A stretch of DNA of 64,000 nucleotides from Cladocopium goreaui (Eukaryota; Sar; Dinophyceae; Suessiales; Symbiodiniaceae): contig CAMXCT020001470.1 in assembly GCA_947184155.2 (NCBI GenBank), forward strand, positions 1-64,000. Reading direction: 5' to 3'. The notes below the pieces were generated by a model. The model was not told where the DNA came from and did not search any database. It saw only the letters and a list, made by a program, of their open reading frames with translations. Positions within the stretch are counted from its first letter, which is position 1, and every line of letters starts with the position of its first letter. Positions 10,779 through 23,060 of the stretch are shown piece by piece. The position numbers and the translations under genes were made by a program.

Positions 10779-12299
10779 GCTGTGCAGGGTGCTGTCCAGG
10801 GTGCGGTGGCGAAGTCTGGCAAAGGTGCTGTGCAGGGTGCTGTGCAGGGTGCTGTCCAGGGTGCGGTGGCGAAGTCTGGCAAAGGTGCTGTGCAGGGTGC
10901 TGTGCAGGGTGCTGTCCAGACAGCGGTGGCGAAGTTTGGCAAAGGTGCTGTGCAGGGTGCTGTCCAGACTGCGGTGGCGAAGTCTGGCAAAGGGCTGTCC
11001 AGACTGCGGTGGCGAAGTCTAGCAAAGGTGCTGTGCAGGGTGCTGTGTCCAGACTGCGGTGGCGAAGTCTAGCAAAGGTGCTGGCGTGGCAGGGTGCTGT
11101 GCAGGCAGGGCTGTCCAGACTGCGGTGGCGAAGTCTGGCAAAGGTGCTGTGCAGGGTGCTGTGCAGGGTGCTGTGCAGGGTGCTGTCCAGACTGCGGTGG
11201 CGAAGTCTGGCAAAGGTGCTGTGCAGGGTGCTGTCCAAATGCTGTGCAGGGTGCTGTCCAAACTGCGGTGGCAAAGTCTGGCCAAGGTGCTGTGCAGGGT
11301 GCTGTGCAGGGTGCTGTGCAGGGTGCTGTCCAGACTGCGGTGGCGAAGTCTGGCAAAGGTGCTGTGCAGGGTGCTGTCCAGACTGTGGTGGCGAAGTCTG
11401 GCAAATGTGCTGTGCAGGTTGCTGTGCAGGGTGTTGTCCAGACTGCGGTGGCGAAGTCTGGCAAAGGTGCTGTGCAGGGTGCTGTGCAGGGTGCTGTGCA
11501 GGGTGCTGTCCAGACTGCGGTGGCGAAAGTCTGGCAAAGGTGCTGTGCAGGGGGCTCTGCAGGGTGTTGTCCAGAGTGCGGTGGCGAAGTCTGGCAAAGG
11601 TGCTGTCCAGACTGCGGTGGCGAAGTCTGGCAAAGGTGCTGTGCAGGGTGCTTTGCAGGGTGCTGTCCAGACTGCGGTGGCGAAGTCTGGCAAAGGTGCT
11701 GTGCAGGGGGCTGTGCAGGGTGCTGGGCAGGCTGCTGCGCAGGGTGCTGTGCAGGGTGCTGTCCGGACTGCGGTGGCAAAGCCTGGCAAAGGTGCTGTGC
11801 GGGGTGCTGTGCAGGGTGTTGTCCAGACTGCGGTGGCGAAGTCTGGCAAAGGTGCTGTGCAGGGTGCTGTGCAGGGTGCTGTCCAGACTGCGGTGGCGAA
11901 GTCTGGCAAGGGTGCTGTGCAGGGTGCTGTGCAGGGCGCTGTCCAGACTGGAGTGGCGAGTGCTCTTCAAATTGCAGTGGCGAAGTCTGTCCAGACTGCG
12001 GTGGCGAAGTCTGGCAAAGGTGCTGTGCAGGGTGCTGTGCAGGGTGCTGTCCAGACTGCAGTGGCGAAGTCTGGCAAAGGTGCTGTGCAGGGTGCTGTGC
12101 AGGTGTCCAGACTGCGGTGGCGAAGTCTGGCAAAGGTGCTGTGCAGGGTGCTGTGCACACTGCTGTCCAGAGTGCGATGGCGAAGTCTCGCGAAGGTGCT
12201 GTGCAGGGTGCTGTGAAGGGTGCTGTGAAAGGTGCTGTGCAGGGTGCTGTGTAGGGTGCTGTGCAAGGTGCTGTGCAGGGTGCTGTGCAGCGTGCTGTG
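10779..12299. repeat. 12-bp tandem array, fourth and longest block
   Basis: About 1.5 kb of GGTGCTGTGCAG units and ACTGCGGTGGCG spacers. All six reading frames are open together from 11,094 to 11,909. Spacers split the 12-mer into runs of one to five. A few truncated spacers near 11,040-11,110 and 11,960-12,000 show past slippage or unequal exchange. Confidence 0.95.
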
Positions 12300-15200
12300 C
12301 TTTGGTTCCCACGTGGGGAACCGTCAGTTCCAACCTTTAGGAAACGGAAGTTCTCAATGGTAACCTATGGTTCCCACGTTGGGAAGCATGAGTTCCAACC
12401 TCTGGCAACCGGCAGTTGCTTGCAATGGTAACCAGGAGTTCCAACCTCTGGGAACCGGCAGTTCCTTGCAATGGTAACCTGTGGTTCCCACGTTGGCAAC
12501 AGTGAGTTCCAACCTTTGGGAACCGGCAGTTCCTTGCCATGAACCAAACGCAAACATTCCGGTACCGGTCCATTAAGCAAAACAAAGCGTTCTTTACCGG
12601 TCCATTAAGCAAAACCATAAAGTTGTAAAGAAACTTTTTTCATATCATTTTGACATGCACCTTTTTTGTTCAAAAACATTTTTATGCCGGCCCAACAGCC
12701 AAACACAAACATTCCGCTACCGGTCCATTAAGCAAAACAAAAGGTTCTGTTACCGGCTCAGTAAACAAAACAAAACAACATTAAGAACCATGAGTTCTAA
12801 CCTTTTTGCAATCAACAGATCCTTCCACTGGTAACGTATGCTTTTTCAGGTTTGGAACCATGAGTTTCAAGCTCTGGGGACCCGCAGTTCCTTACAACGA
12901 AAGCCGCTTAGCTTCGAAAACATAAATTCTAACGTCTGGGAACCGGTAATTTCCTTGCAATGGTAACCTCTGGTTCCCAGGTTGGGAACCGTAAGTTTCA
13001 AGGTCTGGGAACCGGCAGTTCCTTGTCATGGTAACCTTTGGTTCCCACGTTGGGAACCATCAGTTCCAACCTTTAGGAAACGGAAGTTCTTTGCAATGGT
13101 AACCTATGGTTCCCACGTTGGGAAGCATGAGTTCCAACCCCTGGTAACCGGCAGTTGCTTGCAATGGTAACCTCTGGTTCCCAGGTTGGGAACCAGGAGT
13201 TCCAACCCGCAATGGTAACCTGTGGTTTCCACGTTGGCAACCGTGAGTTCCAACCTTTGGAAACCGGCAGTTCCTTGCCATGAACCAAACGCAAACATTC
13301 CGGTACCGGTCCATTAAGCAAAACAAAGCGTTCTGTACCGGTCCATTAAGCAAAACCGTAAAATTGTAAAGAAACTGTTTTCATATCATTTTGACATGCA
13401 CCTTTTTTGTTCAAAAACATTTTTTTGCCGGCCCAACAGCCAAACACAAACATTCCGCTACCGGTCCATTAAGCAAAACAAAAGGTTCTGTTACCGGCTC
13501 AGCAAACAAAACAAAACAACATTAAGAACCATGAGTTCTAACTTTTTGCAATCAACAGATCCTTCCACTGGTAACGTTACTTTTTCAGGCTTGGAACCAT
13601 GAGTTTCAAGCTTTGGGAACCAACAGGTCCTTACAATGAAAGCCGCTTAGCTTCGAAAACATAAATTCTAACTTCTGGGAACCGGCAATTCCTTGCAATG
13701 GGAACCTCTGGTTCCCAGGTTGGGAACCGTAAGTTTCAAGGTCTGGGAACCGGCAGTTCCTTGCCATGGTAACCTTTGGTTCCCACGTTGGGAACCATCA
13801 GTTCCAACCTTTAGGAACTGGAAGTTCTTTGCAATGGTAACCTGTGGTTCCCAGGTGGGAACCGGCAGTTGCTTGCAATGGTGACCTCTGGTTCCCAGGT
13901 TGGGAACCAGGAGTTCCAACCTCTGGGAACCGGCAGTTCCTTGCAATGGTAACCTGTGGTTCCCACGTTGGCAACAGTGAGTTCCAACCTTTGGAAACCG
14001 GCAGTTCCTTGCCATGAACCAAACGCAAACATTCCGGTACCGGTCCATTAAGCAAAACAAAGCGTTCTTTACCGGTCCATTAAGCAAAACCATAAAGTTG
14101 TAAAGAAACTGTTTTCATATCATTTTAACATGCACCTTTTTCGTGCAAAAACATTTTATGCCGGCCCAGCAGCCAAACACAAACATTCCGCTACCGGTCC
14201 ATTAAGCAAAACAAAAGGTTCTGTTACCGGCTCAGCAAACAAAACAAAACAACATTAAGAACCATGAGTTCTAACTTTTTGCAATGAACAGATCCTTCCA
14301 CTGGTAACGTTACTTTTTCAGGCTTGGAACCATGAGTTTCAAGCTTTGGGAACCCGCAGTTCCTTACAATGATAGCCGCTTAGCTTCGAACACATAAATT
14401 CTAACTTCTGGGAACCGGCAATTCCTTGCAATGGCAACCTCTGGTTCCCAGGTTGGGAACCGTAAGTTTCAAGGTCTGGGAACCGGCAGTTCCTTGGCAT
14501 GGTAACCTTTGGTTCCCATGTTGGGAACCATCAGTTCCAACCTTTAGGAACTGGAAGTTCTTTGCAATGGTAACCTATGGTTCCCACGTTGGGAAGCATG
14601 AGTTCCAACCTCTGGTAACCGGCAGTTGCTTGCAATGGTAACCCATGGTTCCCAGGTTGGGAACCAGGAGTTCCAACCTCTGGGAACCGGCAGTTCCTTG
14701 CAATGGTAACCTGTGGTTCCCACGTTGGCAACCGTGAGTTCCAACCTTTGGGAACCGGCAGTTCCTTGCCATGAACCAAACGCAAACATTCCGGTACCGG
14801 TCCATTAAGCAAAACAAAGCGTTCTGTACCGGTCCATTAAGCAAAACCAAAATTGTAAAGAAACTGTTTTCAAATCATTTTGACATGCACCTTTTTCGTG
14901 CAAAAACATTTTTATGCCGGCCCAACAGCCAAACGCAAACATTCCGCTACCGGTCCATTAAGCAAAACAAAAGGTTCTGTTACCGGCTCAGTAAACAAAA
15001 CAAAACAACATTAAGAACCATGAGGTCTAACTTTTTGCAATCAACAGATCCTTCCACTGGTAACGTTTTACTTTTTCAGGCTTGGAACCATGAGTTTCAA
15101 GCTTTGGGAACCTTCAGTTCCTTACAATGATAGCCGCTTAGCTTCGAAAACATAAATTCTAACTTCTGGGAACCGGCAATTCCTTGTAATGGTAACCTCT

Positions 15201-17022
15201 GGTTCCCAGGTTGGGAACCGTAAGTTTCAAGGTCTGGGAACCGGCAGTTCCTTGCCATGGTAACCTTTGGTTCCCACGTTGGGAACCATCAGTTCCAACC
15301 TTTAGGAACTGGAAGTTCTTTGCAATGGTAACCTATGGTTCCCAGGTTGGGAAGCATGAGTTCCAACCTCTGGGACCGGCAGTTGCTTGCAATGGTAACC
15401 TCTGGTTCCCAGGTTGGGAACCGTAAGTTTCAAGGTCTGGGAACCGGCAGTGCCTTGGCATGGTAACCTTTGGTTCCCATGTTGGGAACCATCAGTTCCA
15501 ACCTTTAGGAACTGGAAGTTCTTTGCAATGGTAACCTATGGTTCCCAGGTTGGGAAGCATGAGTTCCAACCTCTGGTAACCGGCAGTTGCTTGCAATGGT
15601 AAACTCTGGTTCCCAGGTTGGGAACCAGGAGTTCCAACCTCTGGGAACCGGCAGTTCCTTGCAATGGTAACCTATGGTTCCCACGTTGGCAACCGTGAGT
15701 TCCAACCTTTGGGAACCGGCAGTTCCTTGCCATGAACCAAACGCAAACATTCCGGTACCGGTCCATTGAGCAAAACAACATGTTCTGTACCGGTCCATTA
15801 AGCAAAACCACAAAATTGTAAAGAAACTGTTTTCATATCATTTTGACATGCACCTTTTTCGTGCAAAAACATTTTTATGCCAACCCAACAGCCAAACACA
15901 AACATTCCGCTACCGGTCCATTAAGCAAAACAAAAGGTTCTGTTACCGGCTCAGTAAACAAAGCAAAATAACATTAAGAACCATGAGTTCTAACTTTTCG
16001 GAATCAACAGATCCTTCCACTGGTAACGTTACTTTTTCAGGTTTGGAACCATGAGTTTCAAACTTTGGGAACCCGCAGTTCCTTACAATGATAGTTGTTT
16101 AGGGTCGAAAACATAAATTCTAACTTCTGGGAACCGGCAATTCCTTGCAATGGTAACCTCTGGTTCCCAGGTTGGGAACCGTAAGTTTCAAGGTCTGGGA
16201 ACCGGCAGTTCCTTGCCATGGTAACCTTTGGTTCCCACGTTGGGAACCATCAGTTCCAACCTTTAGGAATTGGAAGTTCTGCAATGGTAACCTATGGTTC
16301 CCAGGTTGGGAAGCATGAGTTCCAACCTCTGGGAACCGGCAGTTGCTTGCAATGGTAACCTCTGGTTCCCAGGTTGGGAACCATGAGTTCCAACCTCTGG
16401 GAACCGGCAGTTCCTTGCAATGGTAACCTGTGGTTCCCACGTTGGCAACCGTGAGTTCCAACCTTTGGGAACCGGCAGTTCCTTGCCATGAACCAAACGC
16501 AAACATTCCGGTACCGGTCCATTAAGCAAAACAAAGCGTTCTTTACCGGTCCATTAAGCAAAACCATAAAGTTGTAAAGAAACTGTTTTCATATCATTTT
16601 AACATGCACCTTTTTCGTGCAAAAACATTTTTATGCCGGCCCAGCAGCCGAACGCAAACATTCCGCTACCGGTCCATTAAGCAAAACAAAAGGTTCTGTT
16701 ACCGGCTCGGTAAACAAAACAAAACAACAATAAGAACCATGAGTTCTAACTTTTTGGAATCAACAGATCCTTCCACTGGTACAAGATGCTTTTTCAGGTT
16801 TGGAACCATGAGTTTCAAACTTTGGGAACCCGCAGTTCCTTACAATGATAGTTGTTTAGGGTCGAAAACATAAATTCTAACTTCTGGGAACCGGCAATTC
16901 CTTGCAATGGTAACCTCTGGTTCCCAGGTTGGGAACCGTAAGTCTCAAGGCCTGGGAACCGGCAGTTCCTTGCCATGGTAACCTTTGGTTCCCACGTTGG
17001 GAACCATCAGTTCCAACCTTTT
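12300..17022. repeat. GGTTCCCA hairpin block (block 3)
   Basis: About six higher-order units, marked by AACCAAACGCAAACATTC near 12,539, 13,281, 14,016, 14,771, 15,732 and 16,489 (period about 735-755, one unit enlarged to 961 by an extra internal hairpin set). Each unit carries several GGTTCCCA-(C/G)GT-TGGGAACC hairpins and one low-GC segment. Confidence 0.93.
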
Positions 17023-17042
17023 CTATCTGGGGTCTATGCCGG

Positions 17043-17520
17043 TGTAATTTTTTGCTTTGCTTTCAAAAACATTGGTATTTGCAGTGTTTTGTGCATCTCT
17101 GGTTGAAAACGTATTGGTATTTACAGCATTTTCTGCATTTTTGCATGGCTCCCGCAAAAGAAGTTAAAACGCAAAAATGCTGTAATTTACAGCATTTTGT
17201 GACTTTCGAAAAGTTGAAAATTGTCCGAAAAATGTGTCAAAACGGCACTTTTTTCCGATTTTAGGTACCCTCCAAACGGGGGGGAGTGGGAGAATGCTCT
17301 TGGAGACGCTTATGAGCGACCCGGATTCTGGCCACAAAGCTATCCCCACCCTCCTGAAGGATTTTTGGTGTTTTTTGGGCCCCGGCGTCGGAGGGTCGGC
17401 GGTTTGGGGCGCGCCTCACCATAGAGCTCTAGTCGCTCTGGGACGCTCGTAGGGCAAGCCACTCGTGTGGAGCCGGCGGAGCCGAATTTAAGCGCTTACG
17501 CGCGACAGCGGGCCAGGGGT
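17043..17520. repeat. Super-repeat copy I, module B (right half)
   Basis: Continues the module interrupted at 10,691: CTTTCAAAAACATTGGTATT, TGCTGTAATTTACAGCATTT, GGAGACGCTTATGAGCGACC and CACCATAGAGCTCTAGTCGC, ending with GGCGGAGCCGAATTTAAGCG and the hairpin GCGC-TTAC-GCGC (17,492-17,503). The same order is found at 22,060-22,585, 25,265-25,735 and 29,345-29,840. Confidence 0.88.
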
Positions 17521-17690
17521 CCAACTATGTTGACCTGCTTCTTCTTGTTGTTGTTGTTGTTGTTGCGGTGGTTGTGGTTGTGGTTGTGCTTGTGCTTGTG
17601 GTTGTGGTCGTTGTTGTGGTTGTTGGTTGTTGGTGGCTGGTTGGTTGTTGGTTGTTGGTTGTTGGGCCCATTTTGTGCCATCTTGGTCCG
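17521..17690. repeat. TTG / GTGGTT microsatellite, copy I
   Basis: GTTGTT runs degrade into GTGGTTGTGG and TTGGTTGTTGG. It sits between module B and the 21-bp array, as in copy II (22,606-22,755). It is absent in copy III and hugely expanded in copy IV. Confidence 0.93.
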
Positions 17691-19734
17691 ATGTTAGCCC
17701 ATCTTGGGCCCATGTTGCGCCCATCTTGGGGCTATGTTCGCTCATCTTGGGCCTATGTTGGCCCATCTTGGGCCCATGTTGCGCCCATCTTGGGGCAATG
17801 TTCGCCTATGTTGGGGCCATCGTGGGCCGATGTTGAGGCATCTTGGGGCTATGTTGGGGCATCTTGGGGCTATGTTGGGCGATCGTGCGCGATGTTAGTG
17901 CAAAAACATGTTGAATGTCACAGGGCCAAAAAACACTGTAAATTACAGGGGTTTCTGTCGACACGCGCACCCCACCGCGAGGTCAGGGGCAGGGGCCCAA
18001 CTATGTTGGCCCATCTGTTGGCCTATGTTGGCCTATCTTGCGGGCAATGTGGGCTCAGCTTGGAGCTATGTTGACCCAGCTTGGGGCTATGTTGGCCTAT
18101 CTTGAAGGCTATGTGGGCTGATCTTGAGGCCTTTGTCGGCCGATCTTGAGGCCTATGTTGGCCCATGTTGACCCGTGCGGAGCCAAAAGATCCGAAAAAT
18201 GGGAACAGCAAAAACACACTGTAAAACGCAGGATATTTTGAGGGTCGGCGGCCTATCTTGGGGCTATGTTGGCCCATCTTGGGGCTATGTTGGCCCATCT
18301 TGGGGCTATGTTGGCCCATCTTCGGGGCTATGTGGGCCCAGTTTGGGGCTATGTTGGAGCATCTTGGGGCTATGTTGGCCCATCTTGGGGGCTATGTCGG
18401 CTTATGTTGGGGCTATGTTGGCCCATCTTGAGGCCTATGTTGGCCCATGTTGACCCATCTTGAGCCACAAGATCCGGAAACTGCGAAAAAATGCGACGAG
18501 CACAAAACACCGTAAAACGCGACAGTTTTTGGCGGCCAGGGGTGTCGGCGGCAGGGGGCGCGGCCCCTCTCTCCTACGGAGAGGAGAGAACTGCCGTACG
18601 GCAATGCCACGGCCAGGGCAGGGGGCCCCTGGCCGGATTTAAGCGCTTACGCGCGACAGCCGGCCAGGGGCCCATGTTGAGGTGATATGGGTAGCTGGAA
18701 ACAGGATCTTAAGGCTATGTTGCCCCATCTTGGGGCTATGTTGGTCCATCTTGGGGGTATGTTGGCCCACCTTGGTGCTATGTTGGCCCGTCTTGGGGCC
18801 TAGGTTGGCCGATCATAAGGCCTATGTTGACCCATGTTGAGCCAAAAGATCCGAAAAATGGGAACAGCAAAAAAACACTGTAAAACGCAGGATATGTTGA
18901 CGGTCGGCGGCCCATCTTGGGGCTATGTTGGCCCATCTTGGGGGCTATGTTGCCCCATCTTGAGGCTATTTTGGCCCATCTTGGAGCTATGTTGGCCCAT
19001 CTTGGGGGTATGCGGGGCTATGTTGGCCGATCTTGAGGCTATGTTGGCCCATCTTGAGGCCTATGTTGGCCCATGTTGACCCATCTTGAGCCACATGTGC
19101 GATGTTAGTGCAAAAACATGTTGAATGTCACAGGGCCAAAAAACACTGTAAATTACAGGGGTTTCTGTCGACACGCGCACCCTACCGGAGGTCGGGGGCA
19201 GGGGCCCAACTATGTTGACCCATCTGTTGGCCTATGTTGACCTATCTTGCGAGCAATGTGGGCCCAGCTTGGAGCTATGTTGACCCAGCTTGGGGCTATG
19301 TTGGCCTATCTTGAAGGCTATGTGGGCCGATCTTGAGGCCTATGTCGGCCGATCTTGAGGCCTATGTTGGCCCCCCCGCGTAGAGCCAAAAGATCCGAAA
19401 AATGGGAACAGCAAAAAAACACTGTAAAACGCAGGATATTTTGAGGGTCGGCGGCCGATCTTGGGGCTATGTTGGCCCATCTTGGGGCTATGTTGGCCCA
19501 GCTTGGGGCTATGTTGGCCCAGCTTGGGGCTATGTTGGCCATCTTGGAGCTATGTTGGCCCATCTTGGGGCTATGTTGGCCCATCTTGGGGCTATGTCGG
19601 CCCATCTTGAGCCCTATGTTCGCTCATCTTGAAGCCTATCTTGGCCCATGTTGACCCATCTTAAACCACAAGATCCGAAAAAGGCGGAAAAATGCATAGA
19701 GCACAAAACACCGTAAAACGCGGTAGTTTTTGGC
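17691..19734. repeat. 21-bp array (GGCCCATCTTGGGGCTATG), copy I
   Basis: Tandem 21-bp units of GGCCCATCTTGGGGCTATG plus TT. They are interrupted by segments with GAAAAATGGGAACAGC and CACTGTAAAACGCAGG (about 18,190, 18,850 and 19,395), by a hairpin cassette (18,530-18,660), and by a duplicated piece with AACATGTTGAATGTCACAGG (17,905 and 19,108). Frames read as repeated WGYVGPS and are incidental. Confidence 0.93.
18530..18660. repeat. GC-rich hairpin-chain cassette
   Basis: Successive hairpins: CTCTCC-TAC-GGAGAG, GCC-GTAC-GGC, a GGCCAGGG palindrome (here enlarged by a small duplication) and GCGC-TTAC-GCGC (18,643-18,654). The cassette recurs at about 19,760, 22,975, 26,480, 27,145, 27,895, 30,155 and 32,240 with changes mostly in loops. 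Confidence 0.8.
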
Positions 19735-19840
19735 GGGGGGGAGTGGGTCGCCGGCAGGGGGCGCGGCCCCTCTCCCCTACGGAGAGGAGAGAAATGCCTT
19801 CGGCTATGCCACGGCCAGGGGGCCCCTGGCCGGATTTTAA
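19735..19840. repeat. GC-rich hairpin-chain cassette, end of copy I
   Basis: CTCTCC-(C)TAC-GGAGAG, GCC-TTC-GGC and the near-perfect palindrome GGCCAGGGGGCCCCTGGCC. It leads directly into the hairpin GGGC-TGAC-GCCC that opens copy II. Confidence 0.8.
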
Positions 19841-20020
19841 GGGCTGACGCCCCTTGTCGGCTCCGCCGGATTTCTCGACCTTCCATTTCATCGCAGTGTG
19901 GGCTTGAAAGCTTTGGATGGGGACCTGCTTCAGAAATATATTCCTTATGTTTTTTGAAAAAAGTTCATGGCAAGGGTTTTTCCCGAAGAACCGCTGCCAA
20001 TTTCAATTTGTTACTTCGTG
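19841..20020. repeat. Super-repeat copy II, module A (short form)
   Basis: Opens with hairpin GGGC-TGAC-GCCC (19,841-19,852) and CGGCTCCGCCGG. Shorter than other copies because the GGGGAGCAAGTGAGTTCCCG part is missing. Confidence 0.88.
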
Positions 20021-21505
20021 TAAAGGCGCCTCTGTGCAAAGACTTCTCTGTGTAAAAGCTTTTGTGTGTAACAGTTTCTGTATGTAAAAACCACTTTGTG
20101 TAAAGACTTCTTTGTGTAAAAGCTTCTGTGTGTGAAAGCTTCTCTGTGTAAAACGTCTGTGTAAAGATTTCACTGTGTGTAAAAGCTTCCGTGTGTAAAA
20201 ACTCTCTGTGTAAACTGTAAAGGCTTCTCTGTGTAAAAGCTTCTGTGTGTAAACGCGTCTGTGTGTGAAAGCTATATATCTGTGTAAAGACTTCTTTGTG
20301 TAACAGCTTCTGTGTGTAAAGGCTCCTAGACGTTTGTGTGCAAAAGCTATAGAGTAAAGACTTCTCTGTGTAAGACCTCCTGTGTGTAAAAAGCTCCTTT
20401 GTGTAAAGACTTCTCTGTGTAAAAGCCCCTGTGTGTGTGTGTAAATGCTTTTGTGTGTAAAAGCTCCTCTGTGTAAAGGCTTCTCTGTGTAAAAGCTTCT
20501 GTGTGCAAACGCGTCTGTGTGTAAAAACTCTCTCTGTCAGGCCTTCTTCGTGTAAAAAGTTCTGTGTGAGAAAGCTCCTAGACGTTTGTGTGCAAAAGCT
20601 CCTTGGAGTAAAGACTGCTCTGTGTAAAACCTTCTGTGTGTGAAAAGCTCCTTTGTGTAAGGACTTCTCTGCGTAAAAGCCCCTGTGTGTGTAAAAGCTT
20701 GCTGTGTGTAAATGCTTTTGTGTGTAAAAGCGCCTCTGTGTGAAGGCTTCTCTGTGTAAAAGCTTCTGTGTGCAAACGCGTCTGTGTGTAAAAAGCCCTC
20801 TGTGTAAAGACTTCTTTGTGTAACAGCTTCTGTGTGTAAAGGCTCCCAGGCGTTTGTGTGCAAAAGCTCCTTAGAGTAAAGACTTCTCTGTGTAAAACCT
20901 TCTGTGTGTAAACAGCTCCTTTGTGTAAAGGCTTCTCTGTGTAAAAGATTCTGTGTGTGTAAAAGCTTGCTGTGTGCAAATGCTTTTGTGTGTAAAAGCG
21001 CCTCTGTGTAAAGGCTTCTCTGTGTAAAAGCTTCTGAGTGCAAACGCGTCTGTGTGTAAAAACTCTCTCTGTCAGGCCTTCTTCGTGTTTAAAGTTCTGT
21101 GTGAAAAAGCTCCTAGACGTTTGTGTGCAAAAGCTCCTTAGAGTAAAGACTTCTCTGTGTAAAACCTTCTGTGTGTAAAAAGCTCCTTTGTGTAAAGGCT
21201 TCTCTGTGTAAAAGCCCCTGTGTGTGTAAAAGCTTGCTGTGTGCAAATGCTTTTGTGTGTAAAAGCTCCTCTGTGTAAAGGCTTCTCTGTGTAAAAGCTT
21301 CTGTGTGCAAACGCGTCTGTGTGTAAAAAGCCTTCTGTGTAAAGACTTCTTTGTGTAACAGCTTCTGTGGGTAAAGGCTCCTAGATGTTTGTGTGCAAAA
21401 GCTCCTTAGAGTAAAGACTTCTCTGTGTAAAACCTTCTGTGTGTAAAAAGCTCCTTTGTTTAAAGACTTCTCTGTGTAAAAGCCCCTGTATGTGTAAAAG
21501 CTTCT
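20021..21505. repeat. CTGTGTAAA array, copy II
   Basis: About 1.5 kb, with a clear ~265-bp higher-order period marked by CTAGACGTTTGTGTGCAAAA or its variants (about 20,326, 20,576, 20,845, 21,111 and 21,381). Confidence 0.93.
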
Positions 21506-22590
21506 GTGCGACTCCTCCATCCAGCTTTCTTTCGGGTCACGCTGTCGTCCAGTTTCAATCTGCAACATTGTTTCTTATGGAAGAATGCAAAGAACAGGTG
21601 AAAGCATCGCAGGTTAAGAAAATTGAACATAAACAGCGCACCAAGTGCTGTAATTTACAGCATTTTGCGCTGTCAGATGGCAAGAACCCGCGCAAATACC
21701 ACAGTTTTAGTCCCCGAAAGTGGCTAAAACACTGTTATTTACAAGGTTTCGTTCACGTCACGATCAGCGATTTTTTGAAAAACGCGTAAATACCAGCATT
21801 TTTTGCGTTCATCAACGCAAAAGATCGGTTCAAAAAGGGAAGAACATGCTGTAATTTACAGGGGTTTGGCGCCGCCACGGGCAAAAAACTGCGTAAATAC
21901 CAGCGTTTCGGCGTCCAAAAGTGGCCAAAACACCGCTATTTACAGTGTTTCGTGCCTTCCACGTTTTCTTGAAATTGCAAAAACCCTGTGAAGACCATCA
22001 TTTTTTGCGATCAACCCGCCAAAAATGCTGTAATTTACAGTGTTTTTTTTGCTGTGCTTTCAAAAACACCCTTTAAACACAACACAACTCACGGACCACT
22101 GTATTTGCCGTGGTTGTGCTCTCGTTCCAAAGTAATTGGTAATTTACACACTTTCGCCAAGCACCTCGCGGAGTGCCCAAGAACTACTCCCAGCATTTTC
22201 TGCGTTTTTGCATGGCTCTCGCAAAAGACGGTAAAACGCAAAAATGCTGTAATTTACAGCATTTTGTGCCTTTCGAAAAGCGAAAAATCGTCCGAAAAAG
22301 GCGTGAAAACGGCGTTTTTTTCCGATTTTAGGTACCCTCAAAATCGGGGGGGGGGGAATGCTCTTGGAGACGCTTATGAGCGACCCGGATTCCGTCCAAA
22401 AACCTCTCCCCCACTCTCCTGAAGGATTTTGGGTGTTTTTCGGGGCCCGGCGTCGGAGGGTCGGCGGCTTGGGGCGCGCCTCACCATAGAGCTCTAGTCG
22501 CTCTGGGGACGCTCGTAGGGCAAGCCACTCGTGGGGAGCCGGCGGAGCCGAATTTAAGCGCTTACGCGCGACAGCCGGCCAGGGGCCCAA
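21506..22590. repeat. Super-repeat copy II, module B (complete)
   Basis: Full-length module with alternating GTAAATACC and CTGTAATTTACAG words. A private stretch near 22,075-22,195 (CTCACGGACCACTGTATTTG to CCAAGAACTACTCCCAGC) replaces part of the usual sequence. A homopolymer G run lies at about 22,346 and the end hairpin GCGC-TTAC-GCGC at 22,558-22,569. Confidence 0.88.
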
Positions 22591-23060
22591 CTATGTTGGC
22601 CTGCTTCTTCTTGTTGTTGTTGTTGTTGCGGTGGTTGTGGTTGTGGTTGTGGTTGTGGTTGTGGTTGTGGTCGTTGTTGTGGTTGTTTGTTGTTGGTTGT
22701 TGGTGGCCGGGTGGTTGTTGGTGGTTGGTGGTTGGTTGTTGGTTGTTGGTTGTTGGGCCCATTTTGTGCCATCTTGGTCCCATGTTAGCCCATCTTGGGC
22801 CCATGTTGCGCCCATCTTGGGGCTATGTTCGCTCAGCTTGGGCCTATGTTAGCCCATCTTGGGCCCATGTTGCGCCCATCTTGGGGCAATGTTCGCCCAT
22901 CTTGGGCCTATGTTGGGGCCATCGTGGGCCGATGTTGGGGCATCTTGGGACTATGTTGGGGCATCTTGGGGGCGGCAGGGGGCGCGGCCCCTCTCTCCTA
23001 CGGAGAGGAGAGAAACGCCTTCGGCAATGCCACGGCCAGGGGGCCCCTGGCCGGATTTAA
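22591..23060. repeat. TTG microsatellite, short 21-bp array and hairpin cassette, copy II
   Basis: GTTGTT/GTGGTT runs (22,606-22,755), then only about ten 21-bp units, then the hairpin cassette with GCC-TTC-GGC and GGCCAGGGGGCCCCTGGCC (22,975-23,060). Confidence 0.9.

Larger units (their letters stand above)
10692..17042. mobile_element. 6.3-kb array-carrying element inserted in module B
   Basis: The insert starts with the hairpin CCCCAGATAGC...GCTATAGGGG (10,700-10,725) and ends with CTATCTGGGG (17,023-17,032), a perfect 10-bp inverted pair. Inside are only a 12-bp array and a GGTTCCCA hairpin block; no transposase or other gene is visible. On both sides lies module B, which is continuous in three other copies, so this is a real insertion. 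TGTAATTT flanks the insert at 10,684-10,691 and 17,043-17,050 and could be an 8-bp target duplication. However, the right flank lacks about 11 bp present in uninterrupted copies, and the same bases follow the other right end at 6,447, so TGTAATTT may belong to the element. If mobile, it is non-autonomous. Confidence 0.65.

Noticed and set aside
10738..12340. Overlapping reading frames of over 500 codons on both strands
   Set aside because: They are products of a stop-free 12/24-bp repeat, open in all six frames, with no non-repeat domain, so there is no evidence of a gene.
20537..21568. Minus-strand frames of 150-220 codons with repeated HTEAFTQRSLYT-like sequence
   Set aside because: Translation of the CTGTGTAAA array; the frames shift register between units and carry no unique part.
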